Assembly: GCA_001770235.1 (NCBI GenBank)
Contig: MEQN01000130.1
Location: 15,937 to 29,219 of the forward strand
Length of the DNA stretch: 13,283 nt
From: Betaproteobacteria bacterium RBG_16_58_11
GTDB lineage: Bacteria > Pseudomonadota > Gammaproteobacteria > Burkholderiales > Thiobacteraceae
Reading direction: 5' to 3'
Positions 6,404 through 13,283 of this stretch are shown in pieces. Both the position numbers and the translations under genes were made by a program. Below the pieces are notes generated by a model. It was not told the origin of the DNA, ran no database searches, and saw only the letters and a program-made list of their open reading frames with translations. Position 1 is the stretch's first letter. The number at the start of each line of letters is the position of its first letter.

Positions 6404-6408
6404 ATGCC

Positions 6409-9192
6409 ATGTTTAAGCGTTTTATCCCGATCACTCTTTGCCTAGCCGCAGCATTCCTGCTCCCCGCTTGCAGCAAAGAAGCCGACAGCCAAAAACTCGT
6501 GGCCTCGGCCAAGCAGGCGCAAGACAAAGGCGATTTAAAAGCGGCGGTCATCGAGCTCAAGAATGCGCTGCAACAAAACCCGGAGAACGTCGAGGCGCGC
6601 GCGCGATTGGGCAAGCTCTACATCAAGCAAGGAGACCCGGCGAGCGCGGAAAAAGAGTTGCGCAAGGCCATGCAACTGGGTAAGGACAAAAACGAATTGC
6701 TGCCCGAACTGGGCCAAACCATGTTGCAGCAAGGGCAGTTTCAGAAATTGATCGACGAAATTCAGGCGCCGGCAGGCATCGCGCCATTGCTCCGCGCCCG
6801 CATCCTCGCGCTGCGCGGCAACGCCTTTGTCTCGCTCAAGCAGCACGACAAGGCAAAAGCTTCGCTGGACGAGGCGCGCACCCTGGCGCCCGATCTGGCG
6901 GATGTTTATACCGGTTTGGCAACGCTGGCCATGGTGGAGCAAAAAGATGCGGAGGCCGCCGCGCTGATCGAGACCGCCATCGCCAAAGACCCCAAACGCG
7001 CCACTACCTGGTTGATGAAGGGATATTTGCTGCAAGCCAAAGACAAGCTGGAGGAGGCCATCGGCGCCTACCGGGAGGCCATAAAAGCCGACCCCAGATC
7101 GATTCAAGCACACAGCAGCTTGGCCAATATTTACTTGAGGCAAGGTAAATTGGACGCGGCCCGCGCGGAGGTCGCCGCGATCAAAAAGCTGGAACCCCAG
7201 CATCTGGAAGGAAGGTATCTCGCCGCGCTGATTGAATATCAGCAGAAAAATTTCACCGCCGCGCGCGATATGCTGCAAGAGATACTCAAGGCGGCCCCTA
7301 ATCACCCGCCCAGCATGACCTTGTTCGCGGCGACCGCGATCGAGCTCGGATCGTTTGGCCAAGCCGAACAACATCTGTTGCCCGTGCTGCAACGTTATCC
7401 TGAGAATATCGTGGCGCGCAGATTGCTGGCGACGGCGCAAATGAAGACGGGGCAACATGAAAAAGCGCTGGAAACCCTGAAACCCTTGTTGGCGGAGCCT
7501 CAGCCCGAGCCCGTCATTTTAAGCATGGCGGGGGAGATTCATTTACAGCTCAAGCAGCCGGCAAAATCGGCGGAGTTTTTTGAGCGCGCCGCCAAAGCCA
7601 GCCCGCAAAATGCCCAAGTGCGCACCAGGTTGGCACTGAGCCGTCTCGCCATGGGCCATACCGAGCAGGCGTTGTCCGACTTGAATACCGCCTCCGGCCT
7701 TGAATCCGACAAGGGCCACGCGGATGTCATGATAATCATGACACATATGACAAATAAAGCGTGGGATCAGGCGCTCAAGGCGATCGACAGCCTGGAAAAG
7801 AAGCAACCGTCCATTCCGCTCAGCCACAATCTGCGCGGTGCGGTGTATTTAAGCAAAGGGGATAGAGCCCGTGCGCGCCAGAGTTTTGAAAAAGCATTGT
7901 CGATGGATGCGGGGTATTTCCCGGCGGCAATGAACATGGCCCAACTCGACATTAAGGACAAGAATCCGGGCGCGGCGCGCAAGCGGTTCGAAGGTGTCTT
8001 GGCCAAAGACAAGGACCATATGCAGGCGATGCTCGCCATCGCCGCGATGGAAGCCGACGTCAAAAACGAGAAAGCGTACCTGGAATGGGTGAATAAAGCC
8101 GCCAGCGCGCATCCCACCGCCGTCCAGCCGCGCGCACTGCTCGCACAACATCATCTGCAAAAGAATGATCCGCAAAAAGCGCTTGCCATCGCAAACGAGG
8201 CGGCCAGCGCCAACCCCAATCAGCCGGAAGCGCTCGATTTGCTGGGCATGACGCAAATGGCGGCGGGCGAAAAGGACAATGCAATCGCGACCTTTACCAA
8301 GCTGGCCGCGCTCGCGCCGAATAATCCGCTGGCGCAAATGCGCCTGGGCACGGCGCAAGAAGCGGTGAAAAACTTCTCCGCGGCGCATGCGGCGTATCAA
8401 CGGGCAATCGAGACCGCCCCGGATTCGGTTGACGCGCAAATTGCGTTGGTGCGGGTGGAGTTCCAATTAGGCCGCAAGGTTGAAGCACAAAACCGCGCGC
8501 AAAAAATCCAAAAGCAGCACCCGAAGCTTGCGCAAGGCTATGTATTGGAGGGGGATATCCTGATGAGCGACAAGCAGGCCGCACAAGCCGCAAAACGCTA
8601 TGAAACGGCGTTTGGGCTGGACAAAAACAGCGCGCTTGCCATCCGGCTACATGGCGCCCTGGCGCGGTCGGGCCAGCAAAAACAAGCGGATAATGAAATT
8701 CGGCATTGGCTGGCCAAGCAACCGGGAGATTTGGCCGTGCGGGCCTATTTTGCCGATGCTTTGCTGCAAACCGGACAACATCCCCAGGCCATCGAGCAAT
8801 ACGAAATACTGCTGAAGGCGAATTCGCAGAATGTGCTCGCGCTGAATAATCTGGCTTGGATGTATCAGGCGGCGCAAGATAAACGCGCGCTGCCGGCTGC
8901 CGAGAAGGCGTACAAGCTCGCGCCGGACAATCCGGCCGTCATGGATACCCTGGGGTGGATTCTGGTTTCGCAGGGAAACGCGCAGCGAGGACTGCCGCTG
9001 ATTCAGCAGGCGTATTCCAAGCAGCCTGATAATCTGAGCCTGCACTATCATCTTGCCTCGGCGTTGGCGCGTAATGGCGATCGTGCACGCGCCATCGTGG
9101 AGTTTGAACGCCTGCTCGGGCGCGGGCAGCGGTTCCCCGAAGAGCAGGAGGCGCAGAGCCTGTTAAAGCAACTTAAATCCGGCGCACGATAA
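6409..9192 (+). CDS. prsT: XrtA/PEP-CTERM system TPR lipoprotein PrsT, first copy
   Basis: Large periplasm-facing lipoprotein of 927 residues made almost wholly of tetratricopeptide repeats. The signal peptide MFKRFIPITLCLAAAFLLPAC has a good lipobox (LPAC), so Cys21 should be lipidated. Ser at +2 (Ser22) predicts outer-membrane sorting under the E. coli Lol rule. The mature part begins with KGDLKAAVIELKNAL, the family's typical first TPR, and continues with about 20 or more repeats to the C-terminal block FPEEQEAQSLLKQL. Length and both ends fit the family that accompanies exosortase A systems (TIGR02917-like). TPR proteins act as scaffolds, so a role in assembling the exopolysaccharide secretion or PEP-CTERM sorting machinery is plausible but unproven. 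A second, collinear copy starts 15 bp after the stop, almost certainly on the same transcript. The start is fixed by GGAGG and the signal peptide. Confidence 0.95.
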   Translation: MFKRFIPITLCLAAAFLLPACSKEADSQKLVASAKQAQDKGDLKAAVIELKNALQQNPENVEARARLGKLYIKQGDPASAEKELRKAMQLGKDKNELLPELGQTMLQQGQFQKLIDEIQAPAGIAPLLRARILALRGNAFVSLKQHDKAKASLDEARTLAPDLADVYTGLATLAMVEQKDAEAAALIETAIAKDPKRATTWLMKGYLLQAKDKLEEAIGAYREAIKADPRSIQAHSSLANIYLRQGKLDAARAEVAAIKKLEPQHLEGRYLAALIEYQQKNFTAARDMLQEILKAAPNHPPSMTLFAATAIELGSFGQAEQHLLPVLQRYPENIVARRLLATAQMKTGQHEKALETLKPLLAEPQPEPVILSMAGEIHLQLKQPAKSAEFFERAAKASPQNAQVRTRLALSRLAMGHTEQALSDLNTASGLESDKGHADVMIIMTHMTNKAWDQALKAIDSLEKKQPSIPLSHNLRGAVYLSKGDRARARQSFEKALSMDAGYFPAAMNMAQLDIKDKNPGAARKRFEGVLAKDKDHMQAMLAIAAMEADVKNEKAYLEWVNKAASAHPTAVQPRALLAQHHLQKNDPQKALAIANEAASANPNQPEALDLLGMTQMAAGEKDNAIATFTKLAALAPNNPLAQMRLGTAQEAVKNFSAAHAAYQRAIETAPDSVDAQIALVRVEFQLGRKVEAQNRAQKIQKQHPKLAQGYVLEGDILMSDKQAAQAAKRYETAFGLDKNSALAIRLHGALARSGQQKQADNEIRHWLAKQPGDLAVRAYFADALLQTGQHPQAIEQYEILLKANSQNVLALNNLAWMYQAAQDKRALPAAEKAYKLAPDNPAVMDTLGWILVSQGNAQRGLPLIQQAYSKQPDNLSLHYHLASALARNGDRARAIVEFERLLGRGQRFPEEQEAQSLLKQLKSGAR

Positions 9193-9195
9193 GTG

Positions 9196-9200
9196 AGGGA
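9196..9200 (+). promoter_or_regulatory. Ribosome-binding site deciding the second prsT start
   Basis: AGGGA lies 7 nt before ATG 9208 and directly after the stop of the first copy (9190-9192). The in-frame GTG at 9193 has no such site and would only add five residues before the signal peptide. Confidence 0.65.
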
Positions 9201-9207
9201 ATTTCAT

Positions 9208-12003
9208 ATGAGGGGAATATTGGTTCACGCCGGATCGCGCACCACGGTGATCGCTTTGAGTATTGTTGTGGCGCTGGGCATGGGGGGGTGTGACCGTTTT
9301 CGTAATTACACCGATAGCGAGCATGTGCAGCGCGCCAAGGATGCCCAAGCCAAAGGCAACCTAAAGGTCACGGTGATCGAGCTCAAAAACGCGCTCGGCA
9401 AGAATCCAAATAACGCTGAAGCGCGCTGGCTGCTAGGAGAGGCGTATCTCAACCTCGAACAAGGCGCGGCGGCGGAAAAGGAATTAAGCCGTGCACGCGA
9501 ACTGGGTATCGGCGCGCACTCCCTGACGCTACCCTTTGCCAAGGCATACTTGCTACAACGGCAATACCAAAAAATTCTGGATGAGATTCAGCCCGGGCCG
9601 CAATCCTCTGCAAGCAATACGGCAAAACTTCTTAAGCTTCGGGGTGATGCCAACTGGGGTTTGCGCCATTTCAAGCAGGCATGCGAACTCTACATGCAAG
9701 CCAACCAGTCCGACCCGCAACTGCCCGAAACCTATTGGGGGCTGGCGGAGTGCGCCGGCCGGGTGGAACGCGATATGCAAAAAGCACGCGGTTATTTGGA
9801 TCAGGCGTTGCAGTTGGGGCAGATGAAGGATGAAACATGGACCTTGATTGGCGATTGGGAGAGCGCCCAGGGCCGATCGAAAGAATCGGAGGCGGCCTAC
9901 GCGGAGGCGATCAAGCTCAATCCGCAAAACACGAAGGCGTTGTTCAATCATGCGATGTTTTTGCTGACCGCGAATAAATTCGATGAGGCGAAGCAGCGCG
10001 CGGATGCGATCCGCAAAGCCAATCCGGACGCGGCGTCGGCGTTGTTCCTGGACGGGTTTAGCGCCTACCTGCGCAAGGATTACCGGGCGGCGACGGATGT
10101 TTTGCACAAACTGGAAAAACGGACTCAGGAGGCGCCCGCATTTTGGCTGCTCAATGCCTCGGTAAACTATGCTACCGGCTCGCTTGCTTCAGCCGAGCAG
10201 TATGTCGAACGATATCTTGTAATCTACCCCAATAGCAGTACGGCAATTCGATTGCGCGCTAAAATTTTGCTGAAGACCGCGCGTGGGGCAGAAGCGATCC
10301 AAGTGCTGCAACCCTTGCTTGCGACTCAAGCCGACCTAGAGCTTTTTGTCTTGGCGGCGGAAGCATACAGCCAGCAGCGTCAATATGCCCAGGCGGCGCA
10401 ACTGTTGGAAAAGGCCATCGCGCTGGATCCGAAGAGTGTGCCGGTACAAGTTCAACTAGGCCAAGAATATCTTGTTCTCGGCGAAACCGATCGCGCGATC
10501 GCCCTGCTCGAGAGCGCCTCTCGCGGGGAAGCGACGCGAGCCGAGGCCGACATCGCGCTGGTGGTGCATTACTTGAAGGCCAAACAATATGACAAAGCAC
10601 TTGCCTCGGCGCAGACCCTGGAGGGCAAACAACCGAAGAATCCGCTGGTGCAGGATCTGAAAGGATCGGTGTACCTGGCCAAGGGGGATGTCGCCCAGGC
10701 GCGTTCGAGCTATGAAAAGGCGCTTTCTCTTCAGGGGGACTATGTTCCCGCCGCAAGCCGATTGGCGCAACTGGACCTGCGCGAAAAGAACATCGAGGCC
10801 GCGCGCAAGCGCTTCCTCGGCGTGCTGGATAAAAGCCCAAACAATCTTCAGGCGATGCTTGCCTTGGCGGAATTTTCGGTCGCGGAGCGCGATGAGCCGG
10901 AGTATGTCAAGTGGCTGGAAAAAGCGGCAAAAGCCCATCCTGCCGCATTGGAGCCGCGCACGCAGCTTGCCGGCTATTACTTGAGCCGCGGCAAACCGCA
11001 ACAGGCCTTGGCGCTTGCGCGCGAGGCGCAAACGGCGGCGCCGGATAACCCGGCCGCCCTCGATTTCCTCGGGAACATTCAGCTTGCGGCGGGCGAGAAG
11101 GAAAATGCGTTGGCAACCTTTAACCAAATGCTTGCCCGCTCTCCGAACTCGATTCCTCACCTGGTTCGCATCGCCGGCATACAAGGGAGCATGCAACGCA
11201 GCGCCGATGCGCGCGCGACGATGAACAAGGCGTTAAAGGCCGCGCCCGATAGCGCGGATGTTTATGCGGCATTCGTATCGATCGAGTTGGCGGACGGCAA
11301 GCCGGATCAAGCGCTCAAGCTTGCCAAGCAGATGCAGCAACGTAGTACGCTGGTGGCGGAAGGCAATATGCTTGAAGGCGATATTCTCTTGCGCCAGCGC
11401 AGGTATGCCGAGGCGGTGCAACCGTATGCAAAGGCTTTCTCCATGCGCAAAGGCGGTCTGACCGCCATCAAATTGCATCAAAGCCTCGTCCTGTCCGGCC
11501 GCGCCGGAGAAGCCGATCAGCAGTTGCTGAAATGGCTCGATACGCAACCGAAAGAGGAGTCCGCGCACGTCTATCTGGCAGGCAGCTATGCCGAGCGAGG
11601 ACTAAACAAGGCGGCGATACAACAGTATGAAATCGCCCTGGCGCGCGCGCCCCGGCATGCCGCTGCAATGAATAATTTGGCGGTGTTGTTCCAAAAAGAA
11701 CGCGATCCGCGGGCTTTGGCGACAGCCGAGAAGGCGTATCAGCTTAACTCGTCTGATCCGCTATTCGCCGATACTCTGGGCTGGATATTGATGGAAAGCG
11801 GCGACTTGAAGCGAAGCGCCGCCCTGCTGAAACAGGCGGTCACGAGCGCGCCCAATTCGGCCAGCATGCGTTACCACTACGCAGTCGCGCTGTGGAAAGG
11901 GGGGGACGCCGCCGGTGCGCGCAAAGAACTCGATGCCGCGCTTAAATCCAAAGCGCCGTTTCCGGAGCGCAGCGAAGCCAAGGCGCTTCTCGCCAAGTTA
12001 TGA
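9208..12003 (+). CDS. prsT: XrtA/PEP-CTERM system TPR lipoprotein PrsT, second (tandem) copy
   Basis: A 931-residue TPR lipoprotein homologous to the preceding gene along its whole length. Matching blocks include KGNLKVTVIELKNAL with KGDLKAAVIELKNAL, ARKRFLGVLDKSPNNLQAML with ARKRFEGVLAKDKDHMQAML, AAGEKENALATF with AAGEKDNAIATF, AEKAYQL with AEKAYKL, and DTLGWIL in both. The many substitutions point to an old duplication or separate acquisition. The signal peptide has a hydrophobic core (VIALSIVVALGMGG) and a less canonical lipobox (MGGC); Cys28 is the likely lipidation site. Asp29 at +2 would favour inner-membrane retention under the E. coli Lol rule, unlike the first copy. The codons of the lipobox include a run of seven G (9282-9288). 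Its 3' end overlaps the convergent transporter gene by 6 bp. It could be a specialised or partly redundant scaffold. Confidence 0.93.
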   Translation: MRGILVHAGSRTTVIALSIVVALGMGGCDRFRNYTDSEHVQRAKDAQAKGNLKVTVIELKNALGKNPNNAEARWLLGEAYLNLEQGAAAEKELSRARELGIGAHSLTLPFAKAYLLQRQYQKILDEIQPGPQSSASNTAKLLKLRGDANWGLRHFKQACELYMQANQSDPQLPETYWGLAECAGRVERDMQKARGYLDQALQLGQMKDETWTLIGDWESAQGRSKESEAAYAEAIKLNPQNTKALFNHAMFLLTANKFDEAKQRADAIRKANPDAASALFLDGFSAYLRKDYRAATDVLHKLEKRTQEAPAFWLLNASVNYATGSLASAEQYVERYLVIYPNSSTAIRLRAKILLKTARGAEAIQVLQPLLATQADLELFVLAAEAYSQQRQYAQAAQLLEKAIALDPKSVPVQVQLGQEYLVLGETDRAIALLESASRGEATRAEADIALVVHYLKAKQYDKALASAQTLEGKQPKNPLVQDLKGSVYLAKGDVAQARSSYEKALSLQGDYVPAASRLAQLDLREKNIEAARKRFLGVLDKSPNNLQAMLALAEFSVAERDEPEYVKWLEKAAKAHPAALEPRTQLAGYYLSRGKPQQALALAREAQTAAPDNPAALDFLGNIQLAAGEKENALATFNQMLARSPNSIPHLVRIAGIQGSMQRSADARATMNKALKAAPDSADVYAAFVSIELADGKPDQALKLAKQMQQRSTLVAEGNMLEGDILLRQRRYAEAVQPYAKAFSMRKGGLTAIKLHQSLVLSGRAGEADQQLLKWLDTQPKEESAHVYLAGSYAERGLNKAAIQQYEIALARAPRHAAAMNNLAVLFQKERDPRALATAEKAYQLNSSDPLFADTLGWILMESGDLKRSAALLKQAVTSAPNSASMRYHYAVALWKGGDAAGARKELDAALKSKAPFPERSEAKALLAKL

Positions 12004-13283
12004 TCGGGCGGTAATGGGCTTGGGCGGCGCATAACGGTTCCAGATCACAATCAATGCCGGCAGCAGCAGCAGCTCGAATAGCTGCCCGGCAAGAAGGCCA
12101 ATCGCGGCGAGCAAGCCGAAATGCGCCGTGGGTTGAAATTGTGAAGCCGTGAGCAAGGTAAATTGGGCAACCAAGATGATGGAGACCGCGATCACGGCGC
12201 GTCCGGAAGCTTCAAAGCTGCGCGCAAGCGCAAATACCGGACTCGCGCCCTGGCGCAGCCGGTGCAGGTAGCTGTGATAGAGATGAATCGTATCGTCGAC
12301 CGTGATGCCCAGCACCACGCCGGCGATCAAGCAGGTGGCCATATCGAGGCTGATGCCTGTGGCGCCCATGACCGCAAATACGAAATACAGCGGAGCAAGA
12401 TTGGGGATGAGGCAAATGCCCGCGGCAATGAAAGAGCGCCACAGGATGACCAGCAAAACAAAAATCTGGCCAAACGCGCCCAAGAAGCTTTTGACTTGAC
12501 CAATGACCAGCAAATCTTCCTGGTCCGAGAATAGCCGTCCGTAACCGGCGATATCCCATTTCACGCCCGGTATGGGGTGCGATTCAAGCCGCCCCTTTAT
12601 TTTGCCGATGACCTCGCTGATCGCATTGGCGCCGTGCACATTGACGTTTAGCAGGATGCGGGTGCGCTGGTATTCCCGGTTGACCAATTCGTGCAAGTCC
12701 TTGCCGTCGTAGACCAGCAATAATTGGCTGAGCAGCTTGTTGTTATCGGGGAGGCTGCGGTATTGCGCATCTTCGCCATGAAACGCCCAATTCATTTCCT
12801 CAATCACGTCCATCATGGAGACCGTGCGATCGATATGCGGCTGTGTTTCAGCCCAGCGCTGGAAGTCTTTAATCGCGAGCAGCCGATTAATATCCTTGAG
12901 CGAATCCCGTCCGGTTCCATCCATCACGATTTCAAGATTAATCACCCCCGAGAATTGGCTTTCCACGAACTGAGTGGACTGGGTTAAACGATGTTTTTCC
13001 GGGAAAAATTTCAGTAAATCTGATTCCACCTGCACCTTCATGAGCAGGGGAATGACCGCCACGACCCCCACTGCGGCGATCGCCAAGGTGGCGCCGGCGC
13101 GGCGCATGGCAAAACTGGCAAGGGTATAGGCGATCTTCTTGGTCCAGCGGAAGCCCCCCCCGTGCTTAGGCCAGGGTCCGCGATCCCATTGAGCCAGCAA
13201 CGGCGGAATTAAATGGAACACCACCAAATAGACTACGAGCGTGCCAATCGCACCGGTTAAGCCAAACACCTGGATCGGCGGGA
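11998..13283 (-). CDS. RND/MMPL superfamily transporter, C-terminal half (HAE3-like)
   Basis: Inner-membrane transporter driven by the proton gradient. The frame is open to the window edge (reading ...PPIQVFGL at 13283) and ends at TAA (11998-12000), so about 428 residues of the C-terminal half are present; the N-terminal half is outside. It shows the last helix of the first membrane bundle (GLTGAIGTLVVYLVVFHLIP), a helix near IAAVGVVAVIPLLMKVQ, a large periplasmic loop starting ESDLLKFFPEKHRL, and a second bundle of about five helices. GITVDD (12292-12309) matches the charged TM motif of RND proteins and is intact. Such proteins export lipids or hydrophobic compounds; the substrate here is unknown. 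It could serve the polysaccharide/lipoprotein system next door, but its opposite orientation argues for separate control. A C8 run (G8 on the coding strand) at 13154-13161 lies in the Gly-rich linker HGGGF. Confidence 0.87.
   Translation of the reverse strand, partial: PPIQVFGLTGAIGTLVVYLVVFHLIPPLLAQWDRGPWPKHGGGFRWTKKIAYTLASFAMRRAGATLAIAAVGVVAVIPLLMKVQVESDLLKFFPEKHRLTQSTQFVESQFSGVINLEIVMDGTGRDSLKDINRLLAIKDFQRWAETQPHIDRTVSMMDVIEEMNWAFHGEDAQYRSLPDNNKLLSQLLLVYDGKDLHELVNREYQRTRILLNVNVHGANAISEVIGKIKGRLESHPIPGVKWDIAGYGRLFSDQEDLLVIGQVKSFLGAFGQIFVLLVILWRSFIAAGICLIPNLAPLYFVFAVMGATGISLDMATCLIAGVVLGITVDDTIHLYHSYLHRLRQGASPVFALARSFEASGRAVIAVSIILVAQFTLLTASQFQPTAHFGLLAAIGLLAGQLFELLLLPALIVIWNRYAPPKPITARS

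Noticed and set aside
6367-6408. Upstream ATG for the first prsT
   Set aside because: It would place 14 residues before a good signal peptide; GGAGG at 6399-6403 supports ATG 6409.
6535-7458. Open frame of 307 codons on the minus strand opposite the first prsT
   Set aside because: Shadow of the TPR gene; composition is rich in Arg, Gln and Leu, with no recognisable domain or ribosome-binding site.
6409-12003. Tandem prsT genes as one gene split by a frameshift or stop
   Set aside because: Each copy has its own ribosome-binding site, lipoprotein signal peptide and full set of family end blocks, so they are two complete genes.

Overview
The window looks like a chromosomal segment of a GC-rich Gram-negative bacterium, most likely a betaproteobacterium. 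The protein sequences and the gene set suggest this: a class A penicillin-binding protein, the complete PrsK/PrsR/PrsT module of the exosortase A (XrtA)/PEP-CTERM exopolysaccharide system, and lipoprotein signals. No rRNA, tRNA, CRISPR array or insertion sequence was seen.

Layout. (1) 1-333 is the C-terminal end of penicillin-binding protein 1A, followed 10 bp later by a conserved gene of unknown function (344-958). (2) 959-1224 is a regulatory gap with a strong-looking sigma-54 (-24/-12) promoter at 1154-1169 and two copies of a short palindrome upstream of it. (3) 1225-12003 is a same-strand gene train: XrtA-type sugar transferase (epsB-like), histidine kinase prsK, sigma-54 activator prsR, and two adjacent full-length prsT paralogues encoding large TPR lipoproteins. 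(4) 11998-13283 on the minus strand is the C-terminal half of an RND/MMPL-type transporter, convergent with the second prsT and overlapping it by 6 bp.

How the genes may work together. EpsB-like enzymes load the first sugar phosphate onto the undecaprenyl carrier for exopolysaccharide assembly. PrsK is a membrane-bound kinase with a GAF domain. PrsR has a receiver domain, a GAFTGA-bearing AAA+ domain and a Fis-type HTH, so it should activate sigma-54 promoters. The sigma-54 promoter in front of epsB-prsK(-prsR) suggests that the regulators drive their own operon together with the committing step of polysaccharide synthesis. PrsT proteins are TPR lipoproteins that accompany XrtA systems; their molecular role is unsettled. 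The exosortase, the PEP-CTERM substrates and the rest of the polysaccharide genes are not in this window and would be expected elsewhere.

The points most worth a second look are the tandem prsT duplication, the different residue after the lipidated cysteine in the two copies (Ser versus Asp, which could place them in different membranes), the sigma-54 feedback architecture, and the structured, repeat-bearing spacers between prsK and prsR and between prsR and prsT.
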